Source of the DNA: Candidatus Zhuqueibacterota bacterium | Lineage (GTDB): Bacteria; Zhuqueibacterota; Zhuqueibacteria; Thermofontimicrobiales; Thiofontviventaceae | NCBI GenBank assembly: GCA_016926625.1 | Contig: JAFGOE010000079.1 | Location: 1 to 60,207 of the forward strand | Length of the DNA stretch: 60,207 nucleotides | Direction of reading: 5' to 3' | Notes under the pieces: model-generated | Databases searched by the model: none | The model's input: only the letters and a program-made list of their open reading frames with translations | Told to the model about the DNA's origin: nothing | Shown here: positions 53,540-60,207 of the stretch, piece by piece | How positions within the stretch are numbered: position 1 is the first letter of the stretch | Layout of the letters: each line of letters begins with the position of its first letter | Program-made: the position numbers and the translations under genes

Positions 53540-54943
53540 TTATGGTTCGAATGATTCAAGAGACGGACCACCCAGTACTTTGTTATTCATATCAACCTCC
53601 TGACGGAACTGGGCGATTCTCTCAGCAGACGAAGCGTTGTGCGCGCACTGCTCAAGAGTCTTCTCTCCTGCCGATATCACACCATATCCGGCAACCACGC
53701 AACAGCCCTTATGCCATCTCAGCATGTTTAGAATTGGGTTTGTGGAAGTCAGATTCGAGAGTTGTGCCATATCAACCAGACCGACGCGCGGATTTAAATA
53801 AATTGCCTCAGCATCAATCGGTTTTATGACAGGATGATCGGCTAGCGTGTAGCTGATGGGCGCATCTTTGCCCAACAGAACATCGGGATCAAATCGTTTC
53901 GCCAGGATAGCCATCCCCTCCGCCGTCGCAAACGGATTGGTCGTGATCATACATGTATTTAAATGCGTCGTATGATAGATTAATTTATGCAATTTCATGT
54001 CGATTGAGTCGTATTCATATTCGTCTAATTCGACATTAAACAGCGGAAAGGTCAAGCCTTCGGGACAGGCAGACATCGGTGAGTAGATCATGCGATTCGA
54101 AGATACTTTTTGACTCATGGATCCTGTTCCATAAGCACTGAGTTGTCTATAGTAATTATATGCCATTCGTTGTTTAAAATCATCGATGATAGTCTGATCT
54201 GTCACTTCGCATATCGAATTCATCTCCAGACTAAAGAGATGAGGCGTAAAAGGCATAATGGTTTTAATCCCAAAATTAACAATCTTATTCTGTAATTCAA
54301 CAATATTTACTCCCCTGCGACGTAATGAAAAAGCGAGTTTTGCACTCGATTCAAGCGTACTCACGCGATATAATGCGTCCTCTAAGGACGTACCTTTAGC
54401 AAAGGGGCCATGTCCTCTCACGATTGTCACAACATTATCTTTCAGGTATTTAGGTATCCGCTCCTCCATCTCGACGGAACCCACGGGTTGGAAGTAGCTT
54501 TCGATCTTTACTTCTCCGACCGCGTAGGCACCATACAGATCGATCGGGACAAAAGAAAACTCCTCTCTCCCCTTTTCATCATTTCCCAGATATCTTAAAA
54601 ACAGGTTAGTCTCTTTTGTATCGAACGAAATGAAAGTCATATACAGGAAGTGACAATGGGTAGCAGCATTGATCCCTGGCAGCGAGAGGATCTTGCGATG
54701 AATGATCGATTCTGTGGACGCCCTGCCATCTCCCCATACGACATGGGTAAAACGCAGCGGAGTGATATCTGTCGGTACGAGTGCTCCGGTTTGGGAACCG
54801 CTTGAAGAGATGTAAAACAGATCGTCGTCATCGGGATCACGCATGGAAATATTACCACTGTGGGTATTGTTTCCATTCACCATACCTATAGCTGACCCTA
54901 CTGCATGCATTCTCTGAAAAATTCTATCCAATTTTGTATCCAT
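53540..54943 (-). CDS. Tandem-domain class II aldolase/adducin family protein
   Basis: Predicted 467-residue aldolase formed by two class II aldolase-like domains in one chain. Domain 1 (about 5-215) has SGNIS, E78, H96 and H98 in THCHF and H178 in VRGHGPF, the full zinc/catalytic set of fuculose- and rhamnulose-1-phosphate aldolases. Domain 2 (about 255-450) keeps the fold signature (YGTGSMSQKV at 271, ISAGEKTLEQCAHNASSAERIA) but has Thr-Thr-Asn where HxH should be (about 334-336) and Tyr420 instead of the last His, so it should not bind zinc. Known family members are about 210-280 residues. With a rhamnulokinase gene nearby, rhamnulose-1-phosphate cleavage to DHAP and lactaldehyde is the best guess. 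One base separates it from the AOR gene. Confidence 0.85.
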   Translation of the reverse strand: MDTKLDRIFQRMHAVGSAIGMVNGNNTHSGNISMRDPDDDDLFYISSSGSQTGALVPTDITPLRFTHVVWGDGRASTESIIHRKILSLPGINAATHCHFLYMTFISFDTKETNLFLRYLGNDEKGREEFSFVPIDLYGAYAVGEVKIESYFQPVGSVEMEERIPKYLKDNVVTIVRGHGPFAKGTSLEDALYRVSTLESSAKLAFSLRRRGVNIVELQNKIVNFGIKTIMPFTPHLFSLEMNSICEVTDQTIIDDFKQRMAYNYYRQLSAYGTGSMSQKVSSNRMIYSPMSACPEGLTFPLFNVELDEYEYDSIDMKLHKLIYHTTHLNTCMITTNPFATAEGMAILAKRFDPDVLLGKDAPISYTLADHPVIKPIDAEAIYLNPRVGLVDMAQLSNLTSTNPILNMLRWHKGCCVVAGYGVISAGEKTLEQCAHNASSAERIAQFRQEVDMNNKVLGGPSLESFEP

Positions 54944-54944
54944 A

Positions 54945-56975
54945 TTACTCTACTCTTTCATTGAATCCTGGAATGATTTCGTCGATGTTCAATCGCTCCA
55001 AAGTTACCCTGGTGGGAATCCCATGTTCATCCCATCCAAATGATTTATAGTACTCTTCGTGCATTTTCAGAAAATCGTTACGGTCACACACAAATTCACC
55101 ATCTCTTGTCATGATTTTCTCGGTATAAAATCGATCGGGAAGCCAGTCGTTATCACAGGTCAACCCGCATAAGCGATTGAACATCCTTTCCAATGTCACT
55201 GTCCTGACTGCGAGTTCCTTGAGATTGCCGGAGCTATAATCATGACCGGTCACAGCATTGACCAGCTCAGCATATTCATCGAGTCCCAGCGAAAACGAAC
55301 CGTACGCACAGGCTCCGATAATATCAAGACTGACGTTCAATTGAGTGGCATTTTTTGAGATTAACGGAGTGCCCTCCGTCCTGTGCGCTGGCCACTCCGC
55401 ATATCCGGCACAATAAGCATGAGGGGCAGTGTACCCACCCTCCAGATGGCATCCACCGCGATTATTCATCTCGTAACACAGAGCCTGGCTGAAAGAAGTC
55501 CTGGGATCGTAGGCGGGCAATTCTAATTTCTTTACACTCATGGATAGCCTTTCGTATCCGTATCGTTTACAAAACCGATAGGAACCGAGTTTTAACAAAT
55601 TCCCTATGCCCTCCGATCTTCCTATTGACGTTATCAATGGAATAAGCAGGTCACCACGACCGAATCCTGGTTCGCCGTATTCCTCTACGAAATCATTAAT
55701 ATCATCCAAAAATTTCTTTTCCAATAAATTCAAGTCGTCGCCCTTATTCACAATAATCGTAAAGAGTTCGAACAGTGCAGCGATGGTGGAGCCGAGCGAG
55801 ATAGTATCGAGTCCGTAATGATTGGCCAAATAATTTGCTTCTGTGATGGTTACAAGATTGTATATGGATAAGTTCGCACCCAGCAATGTCACCGATTCAA
55901 ATTCCGGACCCTCACCTGTCTTGATAACATGATCATTTTCATCCACTATGGCTGTTTCGCGTTTACAGATGATGGGACAATTATAGCAGGCACTCTTTTT
56001 CACCTTGATTCGTTTGGCATCAGATGTTGTATTCTGATAATGATATCGAAGTGCTTCACCGTTAATCTGTTCGATATCCTCCATCCGATGTTCGGTGTCG
56101 CGCATATTATGATGAATGAGCTGATGATAATTATGCACCATGCCTAAAATTCCCAGAGAGCCCATTGATGATAATATTCCAAAGAGGTCTTCTTTTTTAG
56201 TAAATTTCCCCATATCCAATTTCATTTTCACGGTATACATGGCACCGTTCTTATTTTTCGAATCGAACGCATCAGGATTGTGGATTTCTATTTTGATGTC
56301 AGGATCCGCAATCACGCCAACGGCGAATAAATTCTTTGATCCCCATACGGCTCCCCCACCGCCTCTCCCGAGCGCTTTTCCTGTATCACTCATGACAGCG
56401 GCGAACCTGCATAGATTTTTCCCTCCGTCCCCGATCGTCAGTACCTGGAGTCGGTCAGAATATTGATCTTTTAAAAATCTCCTGGTCACTATCGAATCGA
56501 GCTCCCGCGTCTCATTCGCATCGATAAATTCGACACCTGTACTATCGATGATCAGATAGACTGGACTTTCCGATTTACCGGTGATGATGACTACATCATG
56601 ACCGGTTTTTTTAAAATCCACGCCCCAGCGGCCTCCGGCGTTGCTACTTCCGTAGGCACCGGTCAATGGTGATTTAAAATTCATATGGATCCGTCCGGAG
56701 GTCGGCATCCTCGTCCCCGTTGCCGGTGATGTCGAGATCACGATCACGTTGTCCGGGGATAGCGGATCGACTTCCCTGAAGGCATTTGAATATTTACCTT
56801 CACTCTCCAACTCAATGAAATGTTTACAAAGATAGGCTACACCGAGACCGCGTCCTCCAAAGAAAATCTCAGCCAGAGTCGTATCCAGGTCTTCGGTCCT
56901 GAATTCTCTTGTGGTCAGATCGACTTTTAGGACTTTGCCCATGTAGCCAGATGCAAATCGTTTGCGATCAGTCAT
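54945..56975 (-). CDS. aor: Aldehyde:ferredoxin oxidoreductase (tungsten enzyme)
   Basis: Oxidises aldehydes to carboxylates with reduction of ferredoxin, using a tungsten-bis-pterin and a [4Fe-4S] cluster; cytoplasmic and oxygen-sensitive. The 676 residues show GGRGLG near 41, SGRIHMNFKSPLTGAYGSSNAGG, GRGGGGAVWGSKNLFAV (pterin contacts), the cluster cysteines in CYNCPIIC (about 326-333) and the fourth in DIIGAC near 554. The length is slightly above the usual 600-630. GAGGA precedes the ATG. It is the first gene of the unit with the aldolase and larA; the lactaldehyde expected from the aldolase is the natural substrate candidate, although AORs accept many aldehydes. Confidence 0.92.
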   Translation of the reverse strand: MTDRKRFASGYMGKVLKVDLTTREFRTEDLDTTLAEIFFGGRGLGVAYLCKHFIELESEGKYSNAFREVDPLSPDNVIVISTSPATGTRMPTSGRIHMNFKSPLTGAYGSSNAGGRWGVDFKKTGHDVVIITGKSESPVYLIIDSTGVEFIDANETRELDSIVTRRFLKDQYSDRLQVLTIGDGGKNLCRFAAVMSDTGKALGRGGGGAVWGSKNLFAVGVIADPDIKIEIHNPDAFDSKNKNGAMYTVKMKLDMGKFTKKEDLFGILSSMGSLGILGMVHNYHQLIHHNMRDTEHRMEDIEQINGEALRYHYQNTTSDAKRIKVKKSACYNCPIICKRETAIVDENDHVIKTGEGPEFESVTLLGANLSIYNLVTITEANYLANHYGLDTISLGSTIAALFELFTIIVNKGDDLNLLEKKFLDDINDFVEEYGEPGFGRGDLLIPLITSIGRSEGIGNLLKLGSYRFCKRYGYERLSMSVKKLELPAYDPRTSFSQALCYEMNNRGGCHLEGGYTAPHAYCAGYAEWPAHRTEGTPLISKNATQLNVSLDIIGACAYGSFSLGLDEYAELVNAVTGHDYSSGNLKELAVRTVTLERMFNRLCGLTCDNDWLPDRFYTEKIMTRDGEFVCDRNDFLKMHEEYYKSFGWDEHGIPTRVTLERLNIDEIIPGFNERVE

Positions 56976-57082
56976 GTGATGCTGTCCTCGTTATAACGTT
57001 CATCATGTCCTCATTTTGGTGAATGATTTCGATTCGAAGTGGATTACTAACGTTTTCGTTACAACTCCATGACCGCTGCAAA

Positions 57083-57188
57083 CCCCTCTGTTGCGCAGCG
57101 TCATTCCCTTTATTTTTAATCAGAACGCCCGTGCCGATTGGACAGGAGATTGCGTGCGTTGCCTCAAAAGGCAACGCCTGCAATGACA
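57083..57188. repeat. 148-bp TGTCATTGC element, copy 3 (left end truncated)
   Basis: The right end is complete (GGAGATTGCG, hairpin GCGTTGCC...GGCAACGC, GCAATGACA), and the core CCCCTCTGTTGCGCAGCG with ATTCCCT and AATCAGAACGCCCGTGCCG matches copy 4, but the left tip is missing. Followed by an inverted 34-bp companion unit (57189-57222). Confidence 0.7.
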
Positions 57189-57222
57189 GCGTAAGTGACA
57201 AAAAGCTGTCTGTGTAATAACA
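57189..57222. repeat. 34-bp companion unit, inverted
   Basis: The reverse complement begins TGTTATTACACAGACAGC and matches the units at 51946 and 59114 in length and layout. It abuts the end of copy 3, as the other units abut theirs. Confidence 0.5.
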
Positions 57223-57233
57223 GGTTAAAATTC

Positions 57234-57381
57234 TGTCATTGCGAGGAGCCCGCGAAGCGGGCGACGAAGCAATCCCCTCTGTTGCGCAGCGTTATTCCCT
57301 ATGTTCTTAATCAGGACGCCCGTGCCGCTTGGACAGGAGATTGCTTCGCGATTCCAAAAAGCGGAATCACTCGCAATGACA
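57234..57381. repeat. 148-bp TGTCATTGC element, copy 4
   Basis: Complete: TGTCATTGC at the left, GCAATGACA at the right, subterminal hairpins GCCCGCGAAGCGGGC (left) and GATTCCAAAAAGCGGAATC (right), GAAGCAATC and its inverse at the inner borders, and the shared core. It lies between rhaB and the AOR gene. Confidence 0.85.
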
Positions 57382-57458
57382 GCTCAAGTGTTGTCAAGAC
57401 AGCAGGCGATCCACTAAATTAAGATTATCGATTCAGCCATTTCGGACTTTTTATCATT

Positions 57459-58931
57459 CTAATATCCGCAAATTTCCTGAAATTTTGGCTTGATCCGTTG
57501 CCACTGCTCCCGGTCAGATGGATGGTACGTCTTAAACGGGAATGAATTAGCGACCACGGACCTGATCTGCCTCGAACTACTCTCGCTGGCCTCACCGAAC
57601 GCCTGCACGAGCACATTGCCGCAGACCGTCGCTTCGACCGGACCGCTGATTACCTTGATACCGGTCGCATCAGCGGTCATCTGATTTAATAGCTCATTTT
57701 GCGATCCACCGCCGACGATGTGCAGTACATTTATTTTTTTACCTGATATATGTTCAAGTTTATCTATTACATAACTATATCGAAACGCTAGACCCTCCAG
57801 GATGATCCGAACGATCTGCCCATGGTCGTGATCGTTATTCTGTGCTGTCCTTGCAAGGTAATCTCTTATACGCTGGTCCATAGCGCCGGGACTGAAGAAT
57901 GCACGATCTTCAGGATCGATAAACGCTTGAAATGGCTTAGCGTTCGAAGCCATGGTGGTGAGGTCAGAATAATCGTACGAGTATCCGTGGGCGTTCCAAT
58001 CGCGGCGGCATTCCTGTACCAGCCATAAGCCTGCCAAATTTTTCAGGAGTCGTATCGTCTGGTTATACCCCCCTTCATTGGTCAACTGCAAGGTGTTTGT
58101 TCCTTCATTGATAATGGCGTCCGATATTTCAATTCCCATCAAACTCCAGGTCCCGCTTGACAAATAAGCCCTGTTTGTTGTTGGATCCGCCGGAGTAGCT
58201 GCAACCGCCGATGCAGTATCGTGTGATGCCACGGCGAAGACGGGAATGATGTTACATCCGCAGCGTTTCGCGATGTCAGGTTTTATATGTCCAATCTCTT
58301 TACCAGGCGCAATCAGCGGCGGGAATATATGTCTGGGGATGTTTAATATATCGAATAAGTGATCCGAATACCTTCCGGTACGCATATCCATCAATTGTGA
58401 TGTACTGGCGATCGTGTATTCGTTATACAGTTCACCGGTCAGCATATAATTAATGAAATCAGGCATGTACAAGATTGTTTGTATTTTTTCAAACATATTT
58501 GGATGCTGTTTGCGGAAGGCAATCAACTGGAACAGTGTATTCAACGGCATGGTCTGAATCCCGGTGAGGCGATATAATTCATCTTTGGGGATCATCTCGA
58601 ATACTTCTTCTTCAATGCGATCAGTTCGGGCATCGCGGTAATGATACGGCAGTCCCAGAGGTTGCTGTTTCGAATCGAGCAGCACATGATCGACTCCCCA
58701 GGTGTTCACACCAATGCTATCAATTTCAGGGAATCGAGAACAGGCGAGCGTGATTCCATGCAAGATCTCGTTCCAGATCAGATCGACATCCCAGCGTAGG
58801 CTGTCCTCATAGTCGATCGGACCGTTAGCAAAACGATAGACCTCCCTTAGTGTAAGACGATCGTTTTGAAGTCCACCGACCATAACCCGTCCGCTCTCAG
58901 CGCCTAAATCGACGGCGATGTGGTAGCTCAT
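57459..58931 (-). CDS. rhaB: Rhamnulokinase (FGGY family)
   Basis: Phosphorylates L-rhamnulose (or a related ketose) with ATP to the 1-phosphate. The 490 residues have the RhaB-type start AVDLGAESGRVM, the RWDVDLIWNEIL segment, NTWGVDHVLLD (catalytic Asp near 80), YHYRDARTD, LSSGTWSLMGIE near 255 and a terminal nucleotide-binding GGGSQNELLNQMTADA. DLGAESGR rather than the DxGTxS form of xylulo- and glycerol kinases is diagnostic. GAGGAG lies well upstream of the ATG. It is upstream of the AOR/aldolase/larA unit on the same strand but separated from it by about 480 bases holding two repeat elements. No isomerase or transporter gene for rhamnose is in the window. Confidence 0.9.
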   Translation of the reverse strand: MSYHIAVDLGAESGRVMVGGLQNDRLTLREVYRFANGPIDYEDSLRWDVDLIWNEILHGITLACSRFPEIDSIGVNTWGVDHVLLDSKQQPLGLPYHYRDARTDRIEEEVFEMIPKDELYRLTGIQTMPLNTLFQLIAFRKQHPNMFEKIQTILYMPDFINYMLTGELYNEYTIASTSQLMDMRTGRYSDHLFDILNIPRHIFPPLIAPGKEIGHIKPDIAKRCGCNIIPVFAVASHDTASAVAATPADPTTNRAYLSSGTWSLMGIEISDAIINEGTNTLQLTNEGGYNQTIRLLKNLAGLWLVQECRRDWNAHGYSYDYSDLTTMASNAKPFQAFIDPEDRAFFSPGAMDQRIRDYLARTAQNNDHDHGQIVRIILEGLAFRYSYVIDKLEHISGKKINVLHIVGGGSQNELLNQMTADATGIKVISGPVEATVCGNVLVQAFGEASESSSRQIRSVVANSFPFKTYHPSDREQWQRIKPKFQEICGY

Positions 58932-59113
58932 TGTGCTTCAGTACTCCTCTGTATGTTGAAATATATTACCGTGATCTCTCCGTTTTACGGCTATGCCATT
59001 TGAAATGATAAAGGATCGACTGGCGGTTAAAGAAATCACATAAAATAAAATATGAAAATGTGCACAAAATTACAACCGTTTATTTTTTTCCCTTGCATCG
59101 AAGGCCCTAATTC

Positions 59114-59147
59114 TGTCATTGTACAGACTGCATGTTGTCATTCGCGC
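59114..59147. repeat. 34-bp companion unit
   Basis: Starts TGTCATTGTACAGACTGC and directly abuts the 148-bp element at 59148, the same arrangement as at 51946. Confidence 0.55.
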
Positions 59148-59295
59148 TGTTATTGCGATTGATTCCGCTTTTGGCAATCGCGAAGCATTCTCCTGTTCTA
59201 GCGGCACGGGTGTTCTGATTAAGAACATAGGGAATAACGCTGCGAAACAGAGGAGATTGCTTCGGCTCCCGCTGCGCGGGATCCTCGCAATGACA
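59148..59295. repeat. 148-bp TGTCATTGC element, copy 5
   Basis: Left end TGTTATTGCG, right end TCGCAATGACA; subterminal hairpins GATTCCGC...GGCAATC (left, imperfect) and CCCGCTGCGCGGG (right). The core CGGCACGGGTGTTCTGATT and CATAGGGAATAACGCTGCG is the inverse of the core of copy 4. It lies upstream of rhaB. Confidence 0.85.
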
Positions 59296-59339
59296 GCATA
59301 TAAGCGGTTACTGCCTTAAAGCCAGCTGACCTCTCGCGC

Positions 59340-60207
59340 CTATTTCTGAAAAATCATCTTTCTCGATTCAATAAAACTGGTCTTCGCTCCTCTAGCCTGC
59401 AGCTGGTAGATGTACATACCCGATGGCGCGATGGATCCATTAAAGACACTACCATTCCATTGAACAGAGTGAGAACCGCCTGGTTGATACGCATCGACGA
59501 GGGTAGCGACTCGTTCTCCCCAAACGTTATAGACAGACAATTCGACCTTTGCTGATTGTGCTAAATCATACGAGATCGTTGTCGCCGGATTAAACGGATT
59601 CGGATAGTTCTGTTTCAAGTGAAAACCTTCGGCGTGGTTGATCGGTTGCATTTGCTCCACGGAGGTACCTGATTGGAAAATTTGCACTAATTCGATTCCA
59701 TCACCGATGCCCAGATTTCTCGAATACTGCATATCAACAGGATTGTTCCAATTTTCGTATACGCCCAGACTAGACATCGGGATGCCATCGTTTTCCGGAT
59801 CGTAGCTAATACCCTCCGGCCAGTTAGCAGGATCGGCCGCCTGGCGCAAATAATCATCGACACCGGCCATGTTGGGACGATTCCATTCCACTGAAGGGCC
59901 ATTGTATTCAGTGCGTAACAGGTCGAAACATACGGCTTCCAACGCCACCGGATCCTGCGACGCGATGATCGAATTGGTGAAATCGTTATTAAAGGGTGCC
60001 ATCTGCCATTTCACCGGATTGGCATCGGTCCATCCTTCGACGGCGCTGTAAAGTCCATCCACAATAAACAACATCGTATTCCCCCCCAGCCATTGATGTC
60101 CCATCATATCGACCTGCACGCGATACATTCCATAGTTGGTACGACGCGGATTATCATTTTCTGCAGCGACGAGGCCGTCATGCAGATGAAATGCATTTTG
60201 TCTCGCC
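59340..60207 (-). CDS. DUF362-like protein with type IX-like sorting domain (5' end outside the window)
   Basis: C-terminal 288 residues of a larger protein; the frame stays open to the right edge, so the beginning is missing and the Met at 60128 is internal. The first part (DGLYSAVEGW, IIASQDPVALEAVCFDLLRTEY) matches the end of DUF362 domains, which are often found in iron-sulfur or membrane-associated proteins of unknown role. The last roughly 90 residues are a clear sorting domain: [55 protein letters not shown] and RKMIFQK. The protein is thus probably exported, which is unusual for DUF362. A repeat element lies 44 bases after its stop. Confidence 0.8.
   Translation of the reverse strand, partial: ARQNAFHLHDGLVAAENDNPRRTNYGMYRVQVDMMGHQWLGGNTMLFIVDGLYSAVEGWTDANPVKWQMAPFNNDFTNSIIASQDPVALEAVCFDLLRTEYNGPSVEWNRPNMAGVDDYLRQAADPANWPEGISYDPENDGIPMSSLGVYENWNNPVDMQYSRNLGIGDGIELVQIFQSGTSVEQMQPINHAEGFHLKQNYPNPFNPATTISYDLAQSAKVELSVYNVWGERVATLVDAYQPGGSHSVQWNGSVFNGSIAPSGMYIYQLQARGAKTSFIESRKMIFQK

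Noticed and set aside
57023..57422. Small rightward frames of 64 and 75 codons between rhaB and AOR
   Set aside because: They are translations of the 148-bp repeat elements; similar frames appear in the copies at 30103-30312 and 59119-59319.

Overview
The window reads like a chromosomal segment of a Gram-negative bacterium of the FCB group, of the Calditrichota/KSB1/Marinimicrobia kind. This is inferred from content: several large secreted proteins end in a type IX-like C-terminal sorting domain (NYPNPFNP...KMxLLK form), there are two PorV-like outer-membrane proteins, TonB-dependent receptors with an N-terminal carboxypeptidase-regulatory domain, and lipoproteins with lipoboxes. Genes use the standard code and mostly purine-rich ribosome binding sites. 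I see no rRNA, tRNA, CRISPR array, phage or intact insertion sequence. The accessory signal is carried by several families of short palindromic or inverted-repeat elements.

Layout. 0.2-10.1 kb: coaX, two tandem paralogous lipoproteins, an AEC-type permease, a sensor kinase/response regulator pair with a Pho-box-like direct repeat in front of it, a B12-binding radical SAM protein, an SDR oxidoreductase and a tail-anchored coiled-coil protein. 10.1-13.4 kb: a 260-bp inverted repeat and an FG-GAP/VCBS-like secreted protein. 13.7-30.2 kb: a likely seven-gene transcription unit holding two copies of a three-gene module (TonB-dependent receptor, very large secreted protein, PorV-like protein) with one extra outer-membrane protein between the copies; it starts at a TTGACA/TATTTT promoter and ends at a strong terminator. 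30.6-43.9 kb: a solitary EF-G, an MBL-fold hydrolase, an RsbU-type phosphatase, ComF, a 1161-residue GH13 protein next to an outer-membrane barrel, an M23 lipoprotein peptidase and a Gfo/Idh/MocA dehydrogenase. 44.4-52 kb: a beta-helix/PKD sorting-domain protein, a cold-shock protein with a long leader, a THUMP methyltransferase and a GH13 lipoprotein. 52.2-58.9 kb: larA, a double class II aldolase, aldehyde:ferredoxin oxidoreductase and rhamnulokinase. The last gene (DUF362 plus sorting domain) runs off the right edge.

The two most interesting systems are (1) the duplicated receptor/secreted-protein/PorV operon, which looks like a dedicated surface assembly or uptake machine, and (2) the kinase-aldolase-AOR-LarA cluster, which suggests deoxysugar breakdown in which lactaldehyde is oxidised by a ferredoxin-linked tungsten enzyme and the resulting lactate is racemised. 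Around the second system sit four of five copies of a 148-bp repeat whose ends keep a hairpin while the hairpin sequence changes from copy to copy.
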